Of a stretch of 64,000 nucleotides of DNA, positions 43,775-51,608 are shown piece after piece (positions within the stretch are counted from its first letter, which is position 1; every line of letters begins with the position of its first letter). The DNA is from Candidatus Delongbacteria bacterium (GTDB lineage: Bacteria > CAIWAD01), in contig JBAYTZ010000005.1 in NCBI GenBank assembly GCA_041675285.1, forward strand, positions 124,001 through 188,000. Direction: 5' to 3'. Both the position numbers and the translations under genes were made by a program. Below the pieces are notes generated by a model that made no database searches, was not told the origin of the DNA, and was given only the letters and a program-made list of their open reading frames with translations.

Positions 43775-45660
43775 ACTCCTCCCTTCCGCCCCTCCGCCGG
43801 CCGGTGCGCCGCCTGCCCGAGGCCCTGGTGCACAAGATCGCCGCCGGCGAGGTGGTGGAGCGCCCGGCCTCCGTGGTCAAGGAACTGGTGGAGAACAGCC
43901 TGGACGCCGGCGCGCGCCGGGTGGCCATCGTGGTGGAGGCCGGCGGCAAGAACTTCATCCAGGTGGAGGACGACGGCGCCGGGATGGGGCCCGAGGACGC
44001 CCGCCTGGCCGTGGAGGCCCACGCCACCAGCAAATTGGCCAGCCTGGAAGAGCTGGAATCCGTCGGCACCCTGGGCTTCCGGGGCGAGGCCCTGGCCACC
44101 ATCGCCGCGGTCTCGCGCTTCGAGCTGCGCACCTGCCCGGCGGAGGGCGAGGGCCTGCAGCTCTGGATCGCCGACGGCACGCTGCTGGACGAGGCGCCTT
44201 GGCGCGGCGCGCCGGGCACGCGGATCCTGGTGCGCAACCTGTTCTTCTCGACGCCCGCGCGGCGCAAATTCCTGAGCAGCCACCGCGCCGAATTGCGCCA
44301 GATCCTCCAGGTGCTGCGGCGCATCGCCCTGGCCCACCCGGCGACGGGCTTCAAGCTGGTGGCCGACGGCCAGACCCTGGCCGACTGGCCCGCGGGGGCC
44401 GAGGCGGACCGGCTGGAGCAGGTCTTCGGGCCGGAGCTGGCGGGCCTGCTGCTGCCCGTGGACCACCAGGCCGCCGGCCTGCGCGTGCGCGGCCACGCCG
44501 GCCAGGTGAACACCTTCCGGCGCAGCCAGGGCGACCAGTACCTGTTCATCAACGGCCGGCCCATCGTCAGCCGCGTGCTGGCCCACGCGGTCTACTCGGC
44601 CTACGGCCACACCCTGCAGCGCGACCAGTTGCCTTTTTTCCTGCTCTTCCTGGAGACGGATCCTAAGCGCGTGGACGTGAACGTGCACCCGGCCAAGCGC
44701 GAGGTGCGCTTCGAGGACGAGCGCCAGGTGCACGGCGTGGTGCACGAGGCGGTCGCCCGCGCCCTGGCCGGCGCGCCGGTGGCCCAGCTGGGGCCGGACG
44801 ATCCGGGACCGCGGGAGCGCGACCGGCTGCCGCTGGGTCCGGCGGAATTTGGGCCGGGGGCGGCGCAGGTCTTCGCGCTGGGTGGCGGCGCGCCGCTGCC
44901 GGCGGCGGAGTCCGGCCCGGCCTTCGCCATGGGACAGGCCCCGCTCTTTCCCGGCGAACGGCGGGCGCCGGGCGAGGCCCTGGCCTGGAGCGGCGTGCGC
45001 GAGTACCTGGATTCCGCGGCCCTGGCGCGCGAGCGCTTCGGGCTGGAGACCGGGGACGATTCCGCCCGCCAGGAGGAGGACGAGCGCCGGCGCGACGGCG
45101 AGCCCGGGCTGTTCCAGCTGCACCGCACCTACATCCTGGCCCAGGTGCCCCAGGGCCTGATCATCGTCGACCAGCACGTGGCCCACGAGCGCATCCTCTA
45201 CGAGCGCGGGCTGGCCTCCCTGCGCGAGCAGCGCGGCAGCTCCCAGCGCCTGCTCTTTCCCGTGCCGCTGAAGTTGGACGACGAGGACCGGCTGGTCTTC
45301 GAGGAGCTGCTCGAGCCGTTCCTGCAGATGGGCTTCTCGATGGAGATGCAGGGCGGCGACGTGCTGCTGACGGGCATGCCGGCGGAGCTGCGCTCGGTGC
45401 ACCCCGAGGGCCTGATCCAGGACGTGCTGGACCAGTTCCGGCTGGAGGCCTCGCTGTTGCCCGAGCCCGGCCAGGCCCTGGCGGCCTCGGTGGCCTGCAA
45501 GGCCGCGGTCAAGGCCGGGCAGCCGCTCAGCCAGGTGGAGATGCGCTCCCTGTTGGACGAGTTGTTCGCTTGCGAGCAGCCCTACACCTGCCCCCACGGC
45601 CGCCCGGTGGTGGTGACCCTGGGCTTGAGCGAGCTCAATCGGCGCTTCGCGCGGACCTGA
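43771..45660 (+). CDS. mutL: DNA mismatch repair protein MutL (endonuclease type)
   Basis: MutL couples MutS mismatch recognition to downstream repair. The 629-residue GHL ATPase has IAAGEVVERPASVVKELVENSLDAGA, DDGAGMGPEDA and TLGFRGEALATI. Its C-terminal dimerisation domain carries the nuclease motifs: DQHVAHERILYE (DQHA-x2-E-x4-E with Ala to Val), SVACKAAVKAG and CPHGRPVV. It should therefore nick DNA itself, as in bacteria lacking MutH. The GTG start overlaps the preceding stop. mutL and miaA neighbourhood is a common arrangement, here interrupted by a repeat element. Confidence 0.96.
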   Translation: MNSSLPPLRRPVRRLPEALVHKIAAGEVVERPASVVKELVENSLDAGARRVAIVVEAGGKNFIQVEDDGAGMGPEDARLAVEAHATSKLASLEELESVGTLGFRGEALATIAAVSRFELRTCPAEGEGLQLWIADGTLLDEAPWRGAPGTRILVRNLFFSTPARRKFLSSHRAELRQILQVLRRIALAHPATGFKLVADGQTLADWPAGAEADRLEQVFGPELAGLLLPVDHQAAGLRVRGHAGQVNTFRRSQGDQYLFINGRPIVSRVLAHAVYSAYGHTLQRDQLPFFLLFLETDPKRVDVNVHPAKREVRFEDERQVHGVVHEAVARALAGAPVAQLGPDDPGPRERDRLPLGPAEFGPGAAQVFALGGGAPLPAAESGPAFAMGQAPLFPGERRAPGEALAWSGVREYLDSAALARERFGLETGDDSARQEEDERRRDGEPGLFQLHRTYILAQVPQGLIIVDQHVAHERILYERGLASLREQRGSSQRLLFPVPLKLDDEDRLVFEELLEPFLQMGFSMEMQGGDVLLTGMPAELRSVHPEGLIQDVLDQFRLEASLLPEPGQALAASVACKAAVKAGQPLSQVEMRSLLDELFACEQPYTCPHGRPVVVTLGLSELNRRFART

Positions 45661-45675
45661 GAGGCACGTGAACCA

Positions 45676-46119
45676 TCACCACAGAGGCACAGAGGCACAG
45701 AGTGTTGAGTCGTCTTGGCCTGGGTCGGGCATGGTGCGTTCGAGTGTCTGTTTGAGCACGAAGGCTCGAAGGCGAGTCGGCGATTTGAGCGTTGTGAGGT
45801 GAAGCCCGCAGGGCTGAACCAGAAAATGGGTGAAGCGCGAAGCGCGAACTACCTACCAGCGGACCAGGAATCACACGGCTCGGCCGTCTGTTCGACGCCC
45901 GCCGTGAGGCGGGTTCGTTACGGCCGCTGAGAAGAGCGCCTCTTTGGCTCCACCTTTCTGGCGCCAGCAGAAAGGTGGAATTCAAGGCGTGACACAATAC
46001 CACAGAGTCACAGAGGCACAGAGCGTGACTTGGATTTCAACATGCTGATGCTGCCCGACAACCAACCTTGGCTTGATCTGTTCTACAAGTTTCAACTGTG
46101 TCTCTGTGCCTCTGTGGTA
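45676..46119. repeat. Intergenic repeat island between mutL and miaA, CACAGAG family, copy E
   Basis: The 482-base gap has no credible gene. Left-type arms lie at 45676-45702 and 45999-46023. The right arm CTGTGTCTCTGTGCCTCTGT with GGTA lies at 46096-46119. Interior 45706-45774 matches copy C. Inserted between are small hairpins such as GAAGCCCGCAGGGCTGAA and CCCGCCGTGAGGCGGG, and the CTTTGG hairpin at 45949. The arrangement looks like nested or successive insertions. Confidence 0.82.
45949..45979. repeat. Perfect 12-bp stem-loop (CTTTGG-type hairpin, copy 2)
   Basis: TCCACCTTTCTG pairs exactly with CAGAAAGGTGGA around a 7-base loop and is preceded by CTCTTTGGC. Layout matches the hairpin at 36772-36804 (CTTTGG, stem with CTTTCT, purine-rich 3' arm), although the stem bases differ with compensation. 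This shows the structure rather than the sequence is kept. Confidence 0.75.
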
Positions 46120-46142
46120 GTTCCCTCAAAGGGAGCGGGCAG

Positions 46143-47156
46143 ATGAGCGCTTTGCCCAGCCTGCTGATCCTGACCGGACCGACAGCGGCGGGCAAGACCA
46201 GCCTGGCCCTGGGTGTGGCCGAAGAGCTGGGGATGGAGATCATCGGCGCCGACAGTCGCCAGGTCTATGCCGGGCTGGAAGTGGCCACTGCCGCGCCGGA
46301 CGCGGCCCAGCGGGCGCGCGTGCCCCATCACCTGGTGGGCCACATGCGGCTGGACGAGGCCGCCAGCGCGGGGCGCTTTGTGCGCGAGGCGCGGGCCGTG
46401 CTCGGGCTGCCCGCGGACGTTCGCGCGGGTGCGGGCGGGCGGACGGGACCCCTGCCCTTCCTGCTCTGTGGCGGCAGCGGTTTCTATCTGCACGCGCTGC
46501 TGCAGCCGGTGGATCCCTCCCTGCAGGCCGACGACGGGCTGCGCGCCCACGTGCTGGCCCTGCACGTGGCCCACGGGCTGGAGGGCGTGCGGCGCGAGCT
46601 GCTGGCCCGGGACCCCGAAGCGGAGTGGATCCCCCCGACCGACAGCCAGCGCCAACTGCGCTATCTGGAACTCTGCCTGGCCACCGGCGAGCCGGCCAGC
46701 CGCGTCCTGCGCGAGCGCCGCCTGCCGCGGCCCGTGCAGGCCTTCTGCGCCGTGCTGGAGGCGCCGGTGGACTGGCTGGACGAGCGGATCCGCGTCCGTT
46801 CGCGCCAGCTGCTGGAGACGGGCATGGTGGACGAGCTGCGCGCGGCCCTGGCCGCCGGCGTGCCCCGCACGGGCCACGCCCTGCGCAGCGTGGGCGTGGA
46901 GGAGGTGGAAGCGCTGCTGGCGGGCGAACTGGATCTGGCGGGCTGCGCCGCGCGCCTGACCTTGCGCACCCGGCAGCTGGCCCGCCGGCAGCGCACGTGG
47001 CTGCGCGGCCTGGGCGAGCGCGAGCCCGTCCTGCGGCTGGACGCCACGCGCCCGGAGGCCGAGCTGCGCGAGCAGCTGCTGCGCGGGTGGCAGGCCGCCA
47101 CAGCGGACGGAGGCGGGGCGGAAAACGGGCTGGCGAGCGGGGAGACGACGCGATGA
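46143..47156 (+). CDS. miaA: tRNA dimethylallyltransferase
   Basis: MiaA adds a dimethylallyl group to A37 of tRNAs reading UNN codons. The 337-residue product has the P-loop GPTAAGKTSLAL, the acceptor-binding GADSRQVYAGLEVATAAPD, FLLCGGSGFYLHALL, and the tRNA-contact LRTRQLARRQRTWLR. I use the ATG giving MSALPSLLILTGPT with GGGAGCGGGC upstream; a longer frame would read the repeat arm as SLCLCGSS. Its stop overlaps the alr ATG (CGATGA). Confidence 0.95.
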   Translation: MSALPSLLILTGPTAAGKTSLALGVAEELGMEIIGADSRQVYAGLEVATAAPDAAQRARVPHHLVGHMRLDEAASAGRFVREARAVLGLPADVRAGAGGRTGPLPFLLCGGSGFYLHALLQPVDPSLQADDGLRAHVLALHVAHGLEGVRRELLARDPEAEWIPPTDSQRQLRYLELCLATGEPASRVLRERRLPRPVQAFCAVLEAPVDWLDERIRVRSRQLLETGMVDELRAALAAGVPRTGHALRSVGVEEVEALLAGELDLAGCAARLTLRTRQLARRQRTWLRGLGEREPVLRLDATRPEAELREQLLRGWQAATADGGGAENGLASGETTR

Positions 47157-48334
47157 GTTTCTTGAGCGAGTACCACATCGACCACGCCCAACCCTGCCTG
47201 CCCCTGCGGCCCACCCAGGTCTGGACCGATCCCGCCGCGCTGGAGCACAACCTGCGCGCCCTGGGCGCTCGCTGCGGGCTGGGGCCGGTTGGCGTGCTGG
47301 CCGTGGTCAAGGCCAACGGCTACGGCCACGGCATGCTGGCCGCGGCCCGGGCCTTCCTGGCGGCGGGGGCGGGCGGCCTGGCCGTGGGCTTCGTGGAGGA
47401 GGGGATCCTCCTGCGCCGCGAAGGTCTGGAATGCCCGATCCTGGTGCTGGGCGGCCTGGTGGAGAACCAGATCCCGGCCTATCTCGACTACCGGCTGGAG
47501 ATGACCGTCTCCAGTCCGCACAAGGCCCGGCTGGTGCAGGAGCGCTTACGGGCGCTGGAGGCCGCCGACGGCCGGGCGCGCCGGGCCCGTGTCCACCTGA
47601 AGATCGACACGGACATGGAGCGCATTGGCGTCCACGCCGCGGGGGGCGCGGCCTTTCTGGAGGTCTGCGCCGGGCTGGACCGGCTGGAGATCGCCGGCGT
47701 CTACTCGCACTTCGCCAACGCCGACCACGCGGATCCGGCCCGGATGGACGCGCCGCTGGCGCGCCTGTGCGAGCTGCGCCGCCAGGCCGGCCACCTGCTG
47801 CCGGCGGAGTGCCGCTGGCACATCGCCAACTCCGCCGCCGCCGCGCGCCGGCCGGACACGGCCCTGGACCTGGTGCGCCCGGGCCTGCTGCTTTACGGCG
47901 TGCAGCACTCGGCGGAGCAGGCCTGGCTGCCCGAGGCGCGGCCGGCCCTGCGCTGGACCAGCGCCGTCGTTTACTTCAAGGTGGTGGAGGCCGGGGCCGG
48001 CGTGTCCTACGGCCACCTCTGGCGCGCGCCCTGCCGCACGCGCCTGGCCACCGTGCCCGTGGGCTACGGCGACGGCTATCCGCGCGGTATGACGGGGCGG
48101 GCCGAGGTGCTGATCCGCGGCCGGCGCTGCCCCGTGGTGGGGGCCATCTGCATGGACCAGCTGATGGTGGACCTGGGGCCGGCGGGGACGGCCTACAACG
48201 GCGACGAGGTGGTGCTGGTGGGGAGCCAGGCGGACGAGCAGATCCGCGTGGAGGACCTGGCCCGCTGGCAGGGCACCATTCCCTACGAGATCCTCACCGG
48301 GATCAGCGAGCGCGTGCCACGCCGGCTGGCCTGA
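47153..48334 (+). CDS. alr: Alanine racemase
   Basis: Alr interconverts L- and D-alanine for peptidoglycan, using pyridoxal phosphate. The 393-residue product has the PLP lysine K53 in AVVKANGYGHG and KIDTDMERIGVHA. The second-domain signature GVSYGHLW contains the catalytic Tyr, and VPVGYGDGYPRGM, GAICMDQLMVDL and PYEILTGISERVPR follow. Length is typical. It overlaps miaA by four bases and is followed directly by the HAD gene. Confidence 0.96.
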   Translation: MSFLSEYHIDHAQPCLPLRPTQVWTDPAALEHNLRALGARCGLGPVGVLAVVKANGYGHGMLAAARAFLAAGAGGLAVGFVEEGILLRREGLECPILVLGGLVENQIPAYLDYRLEMTVSSPHKARLVQERLRALEAADGRARRARVHLKIDTDMERIGVHAAGGAAFLEVCAGLDRLEIAGVYSHFANADHADPARMDAPLARLCELRRQAGHLLPAECRWHIANSAAAARRPDTALDLVRPGLLLYGVQHSAEQAWLPEARPALRWTSAVVYFKVVEAGAGVSYGHLWRAPCRTRLATVPVGYGDGYPRGMTGRAEVLIRGRRCPVVGAICMDQLMVDLGPAGTAYNGDEVVLVGSQADEQIRVEDLARWQGTIPYEILTGISERVPRRLA

Positions 48335-48390
48335 TGTCCGCGGGCGGATCCTCGGGATACGACCGCCCAATCGTCAACCAGGGGGAGCGC

Positions 48391-49221
48391 ATGCGGGCCT
48401 TTTGCACGGATCTGGACGGCACTCTGCGGGACCCCGTGCGGGGCATCCACCCGGAGAATCTGGCGGCCCTGGAGGAGCTGGGGCGGCGCGGCGTCACACG
48501 CGTGGTGGTGACGGGCCGCTCGCTGCACCACGCCCGCAAGGTCCTGCCGCCGGAGGCGCCCCTGGACTGGCTGATCTTCGCCAGCGGCGCCGGACACCTG
48601 CGCTGGCCGGACGGGGCCTGTACCACCCAGGTCGGCCTGAGCGGCGCGCGGGTGCGCGAACTGGCCGCCCGGCTGGACGAGCTGCCGCTCTCCTACAGCA
48701 TCCACGCCCCCGCGCCCCACAGCCACGAGTTCGCCTACCGGCGGCGCGCGGCGGACGGGACGGACTTCGACCAGCGGCTGGAGCGCAACCGAACGCACGG
48801 TCGACCGCTCTGCACGGCGGATCCGGCGGCGGGCTTCGCGGACGGGGCCAGCCAGTTCCTGGTGTTCGCCCCGGCGGAGTCGGACTGGCCGGCGCGCCTG
48901 AGCGCGGCGCTGCCCGACCTGCGCGTCTTGCATTCCACCAGCCCGCTGGACGGCCGCACGCTCTGGATCGAGCTGCAGCCGCGCGAGATCTGCAAATCCG
49001 GGGGCGCCGCCCGCCTGCTGGTGGACCAGCTGGGCATCCCGGCCGCCGCCTGTCGCGCCCTGGGCAACGACCACAACGACCTGGACCTGCTGGAGTGGGC
49101 CGGCGCCGCCGCCGTGGTGGCCAACGCCCCGGCGGAGCTGCGCGAGCGCTTCCCGGTGGTGGCGGACTGCGCCGCGGGCGGGGCGGCCCGGGCCATCCGG
49201 GCCTGGCTGGCGGAGCCTTAA
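48391..49221 (+). CDS. HAD-superfamily (Cof-like) phosphatase
   Basis: This 276-residue Cof-type haloacid dehalogenase phosphatase probably acts on sugar phosphates or similar metabolites. Motif I is D7LD9GT near the N-terminus, motif II VVVTGRS, and the final motif GNDHNDLDLLEWAG holds the metal-binding acids. A C2-type cap lies between. ATG at 48391 has AGGGGGAG upstream; an alternative ATG overlapping the alr stop would add 19 unconserved residues. The substrate is not predictable. Confidence 0.86.
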   Translation: MRAFCTDLDGTLRDPVRGIHPENLAALEELGRRGVTRVVVTGRSLHHARKVLPPEAPLDWLIFASGAGHLRWPDGACTTQVGLSGARVRELAARLDELPLSYSIHAPAPHSHEFAYRRRAADGTDFDQRLERNRTHGRPLCTADPAAGFADGASQFLVFAPAESDWPARLSAALPDLRVLHSTSPLDGRTLWIELQPREICKSGGAARLLVDQLGIPAAACRALGNDHNDLDLLEWAGAAAVVANAPAELRERFPVVADCAAGGAARAIRAWLAEP

Positions 49222-49941
49222 ATGCGCGTCATCGCCCATCGGGGCGCTTCGGCCGACTTCCCCGAACAGACAGCCGCGGCCCTGCGCGAAGCGTGGCGCC
49301 AGGGGGCGGACGGCGTGGAGGTGGACCTGCGGCGGATGGCCGACGACCGCCTGTTGCTGCAGCACGACGCGGATCTGTGGCGCTGCTGCGGGGACCGGCG
49401 CCGGGTGGCCCGGCTGGACCAGAACTCGCGCCGATCCCTCAACGCGTGCGCCCGACGGCCGGAGCTGCCTGCGGAAGCTCCCCTGCTGCTGGACGAATTG
49501 CTTGCCCTGCGCCCGCCGGACCGCTGGCTGCTGCTGGAGCTGAAGGAGGGGCCGGAACAGGTGGGGCCGCTGCTGGAGGCCCTGGCCGGGCGCTCTGAGC
49601 GCGTGCGCGTGCTCGCTTTCCGCCGGGAGACCCTGCTGGAGGCGCGCTGTCAGGCGCCCGCCCTGCCGCTGCTCTGGCTGCGCGCGGCGTCCCGGCCGCC
49701 CGCGCCGCGCACCCTGGCAGGCTGGCTGCGCGGCGCGCAAGCCGCCGGGTTTCACGGGCTGGATCTGGAGCAGGCCGGGCTGACGGACGAGCTGTGCCGC
49801 GCCGTGCGGGGCGCCGGGCTTGAGCTGGGGGCCTGGACCGTGGACGAGCCCGCCCGGGCGCGGCAATTGCGCGACTGGGGCCTGGACTGGCTGACCAGCA
49901 ACCGCCCCGGACTCATCCGCCAGGCGCTGGCGCAGGACTGA
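49222..49941 (+). CDS. Glycerophosphodiester phosphodiesterase
   Basis: GDPD hydrolyses deacylated phospholipids to glycerol-3-phosphate. The 239-residue TIM-barrel protein has HRGASADFPEQTAAAL, the metal-binding GVEVDLRR, HDADLWRCCG in place of the usual HD-x-x-L-x-R-T-T, LLLELKEG and the closing WLTSNRPGLI. There is no signal peptide, so it is likely cytosolic. The ATG begins directly after the preceding TAA. The short size suits the UgpQ branch. Confidence 0.88.
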   Translation: MRVIAHRGASADFPEQTAAALREAWRQGADGVEVDLRRMADDRLLLQHDADLWRCCGDRRRVARLDQNSRRSLNACARRPELPAEAPLLLDELLALRPPDRWLLLELKEGPEQVGPLLEALAGRSERVRVLAFRRETLLEARCQAPALPLLWLRAASRPPAPRTLAGWLRGAQAAGFHGLDLEQAGLTDELCRAVRGAGLELGAWTVDEPARARQLRDWGLDWLTSNRPGLIRQALAQD

Positions 49942-49952
49942 GACCCGCCCGG

Positions 49953-51197
49953 TTATTCGCGCCAGAGCGGGCAGGTCATGCAGCGGGCTCCGCCCCGCCC
50001 GCGCACCAGATCGCTGCCCGCGAACCTCACCACCTCCACGTGCGCCTCTTCCAGCGCCCGCAGCGTGCCGATGTTGCGGTCGTAGCAGAGCACCTGGCCC
50101 GGCTTCAAGGCGAAGGTATTGGCCGCGTCGTTCCACTGCTCGCGCAGGGCGGCCACGATGTGCGCCTCCGCCCGGGCGAACTGCCCGGCCGATCCGCCCA
50201 CGGTCACGGTCCAGTCCGGCTCGATCAGCCCGCACTCCGCCAGGCCGTCCAGCACGCGCGGGTGGCGCTCCCGGCGGCCGTCGTCGTGCACGACCTCCAG
50301 CCGCGTGCCGGCCAAGAGCTCCTCGGGCAGCGGCCCCGTGTAGGGATGGCCCAGCCGTTCGCAGAGCCGCTGGGCCTCCTCGGCGATCCGTGCGTAGAGG
50401 TCGGCCCGCTCCCACAGGTAGGGCATGGTCAGGATGCGGCCGCGGTCCAGGAAGGTCAGCACCGTGTCCAGGTGCATGAAGTCGCGCTTGGCGGGCAGCC
50501 AGATCTTGAGCAGCCGGCGCACGGGCGTGTGCGCGAAGAGCCAGGCCGCCAGCGCCTCGGCGCCGGACTCGGTGGTGCGCTCGCTGATCCCCACCAGCAC
50601 GGTCCGCTCGTCGGGCACCAGCACGTCGCCGCCCTCCACGTGGGCGCCGGGCAGATCCAGCAGGCCGTCCCAGATCGTCAGTTCCTGGAAGCGCGGGTGG
50701 CGGCGGAAGACTTCGCGCACCAGCAGGCTCTCCGCCCGCCGGGCCGGCCAGCAGGGGTGGCCGATCACCAGCGCGCCGGGCACCACGAAGGCCGGGTCGC
50801 GCTGGAAGTAGAGGTTGGGCAGGGGCTGGACCAGGGAGCGCGAGCTGAGCCAGGCCTCGTCGGGGAAGCCGTGCACCAGGTGCCAGGGCTGCAGCTGGCG
50901 CAGGTCCACCTTGGCCAGCACGGCGGCGGGGATCAGCGCCTCGTAGACGCCCCGACGCTGGGCCGGGTCGGCGCAGATCTCCTTGAGCAGGTCCATCAGG
51001 AACAGCACCTCCACGCCGTGCTGGGCCAGCAGCAGGGAGAAGTCCTTGTGCTCCTGGCGCGCGGCGTCCAGGTCCAGGATGTCGTCGAAGAGCAGGGCGT
51101 CCTTGTTCCAGGGCACGGTCTTGCGGTGCTCGAAACCCGGCTGGTGCAGCAGCACCGTACGCAGCGGGTCGATCTCGGAGTGGATGCGGACGGGCAT
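49953..51197 (-). CDS. arcA: Arginine deiminase
   Basis: ADI converts arginine to citrulline and ammonia. The 414-residue guanidino-modifying enzyme has LFDDILDLDAARQEH, the substrate-binding GAHVEGGDVLVPDERTVLVGISERT, FMHLDTVLTFLDRG with the catalytic His, and nucleophile C406 in GGARCMTCPLWR. The minus-strand ATG is preceded by AAGGAG. No arcB, arcC or antiporter gene is adjacent. Here it may feed nitrogen recycling rather than the three-gene ADI energy pathway. Confidence 0.95.
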   Translation of the reverse strand: MPVRIHSEIDPLRTVLLHQPGFEHRKTVPWNKDALLFDDILDLDAARQEHKDFSLLLAQHGVEVLFLMDLLKEICADPAQRRGVYEALIPAAVLAKVDLRQLQPWHLVHGFPDEAWLSSRSLVQPLPNLYFQRDPAFVVPGALVIGHPCWPARRAESLLVREVFRRHPRFQELTIWDGLLDLPGAHVEGGDVLVPDERTVLVGISERTTESGAEALAAWLFAHTPVRRLLKIWLPAKRDFMHLDTVLTFLDRGRILTMPYLWERADLYARIAEEAQRLCERLGHPYTGPLPEELLAGTRLEVVHDDGRRERHPRVLDGLAECGLIEPDWTVTVGGSAGQFARAEAHIVAALREQWNDAANTFALKPGQVLCYDRNIGTLRALEEAHVEVVRFAGSDLVRGRGGARCMTCPLWRE

Positions 51198-51247
51198 GGA
51201 GTCTCCTTGGTGACCACGGAAGCCAAACTCAACATCAGAAGCCAGAC

Positions 51248-51486
51248 TCAACACAGAGACACAGAGGCTCAGAGACGGATAAAGGAAAGGAAGATTTTGA
51301 TTGGGTAGGATCTTCAGCGCCGAACAAGGTGGAACGGCCGAGGGAACGGACGGGCGTGCCGCTCGATTGGGTGGACTTGGCGTTACCGGTGCGGGTTCTC
51401 ACCAACATGCGGCGGGATCAGCTGAGGAAGGCGGCAGCCATTCTGTCTCTTCCACTTTTGCTCTGTGCCTCTGTGTCTCTGTGGTG
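51248..51486. repeat. Intergenic inverted repeat, CACAGAG family, copy F
   Basis: The left arm TCAACACAGAGACACAGAGG lies at 51248-51274. The right arm CTCTGTGCCTCTGTGTCTCT with GTGGTG lies at 51461-51486. It fills most of the 411-base gap between arcA and sucA. I see no gene inside. The remaining part, up to 51608, contains only a weak TAGGTTTT box near 51559. Confidence 0.84.
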
Positions 51487-51608
51487 CGAGTCCCCCGCGG
51501 CACCTGTTAAATCCAGCCGCAAGCCCCTGTCCAGCAGGAAATTCAGCCCCCCCTTCGCTAGGTTTTTTCCGCGTCGGCAACCTAGGAATGGAAAGGCAAG
51601 CGCCCCTC

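Noticed and set aside
46098..46142. Upstream starts for miaA, the MmcQ/YjbR gene, sucA and lpd that read into repeat arms
   Set aside because: The added residues (for example SLCLCGSS) are the translation of repeat arms and precede the conserved N-termini; better-placed ribosome-binding sites support the shorter forms.
51559..51566. TAGGTTTT as a promoter box for sucA
   Set aside because: It fits TAnnTTTG loosely, but no TTG lies about 20 bases upstream and it differs from the TACCTT form used elsewhere. Left unannotated.
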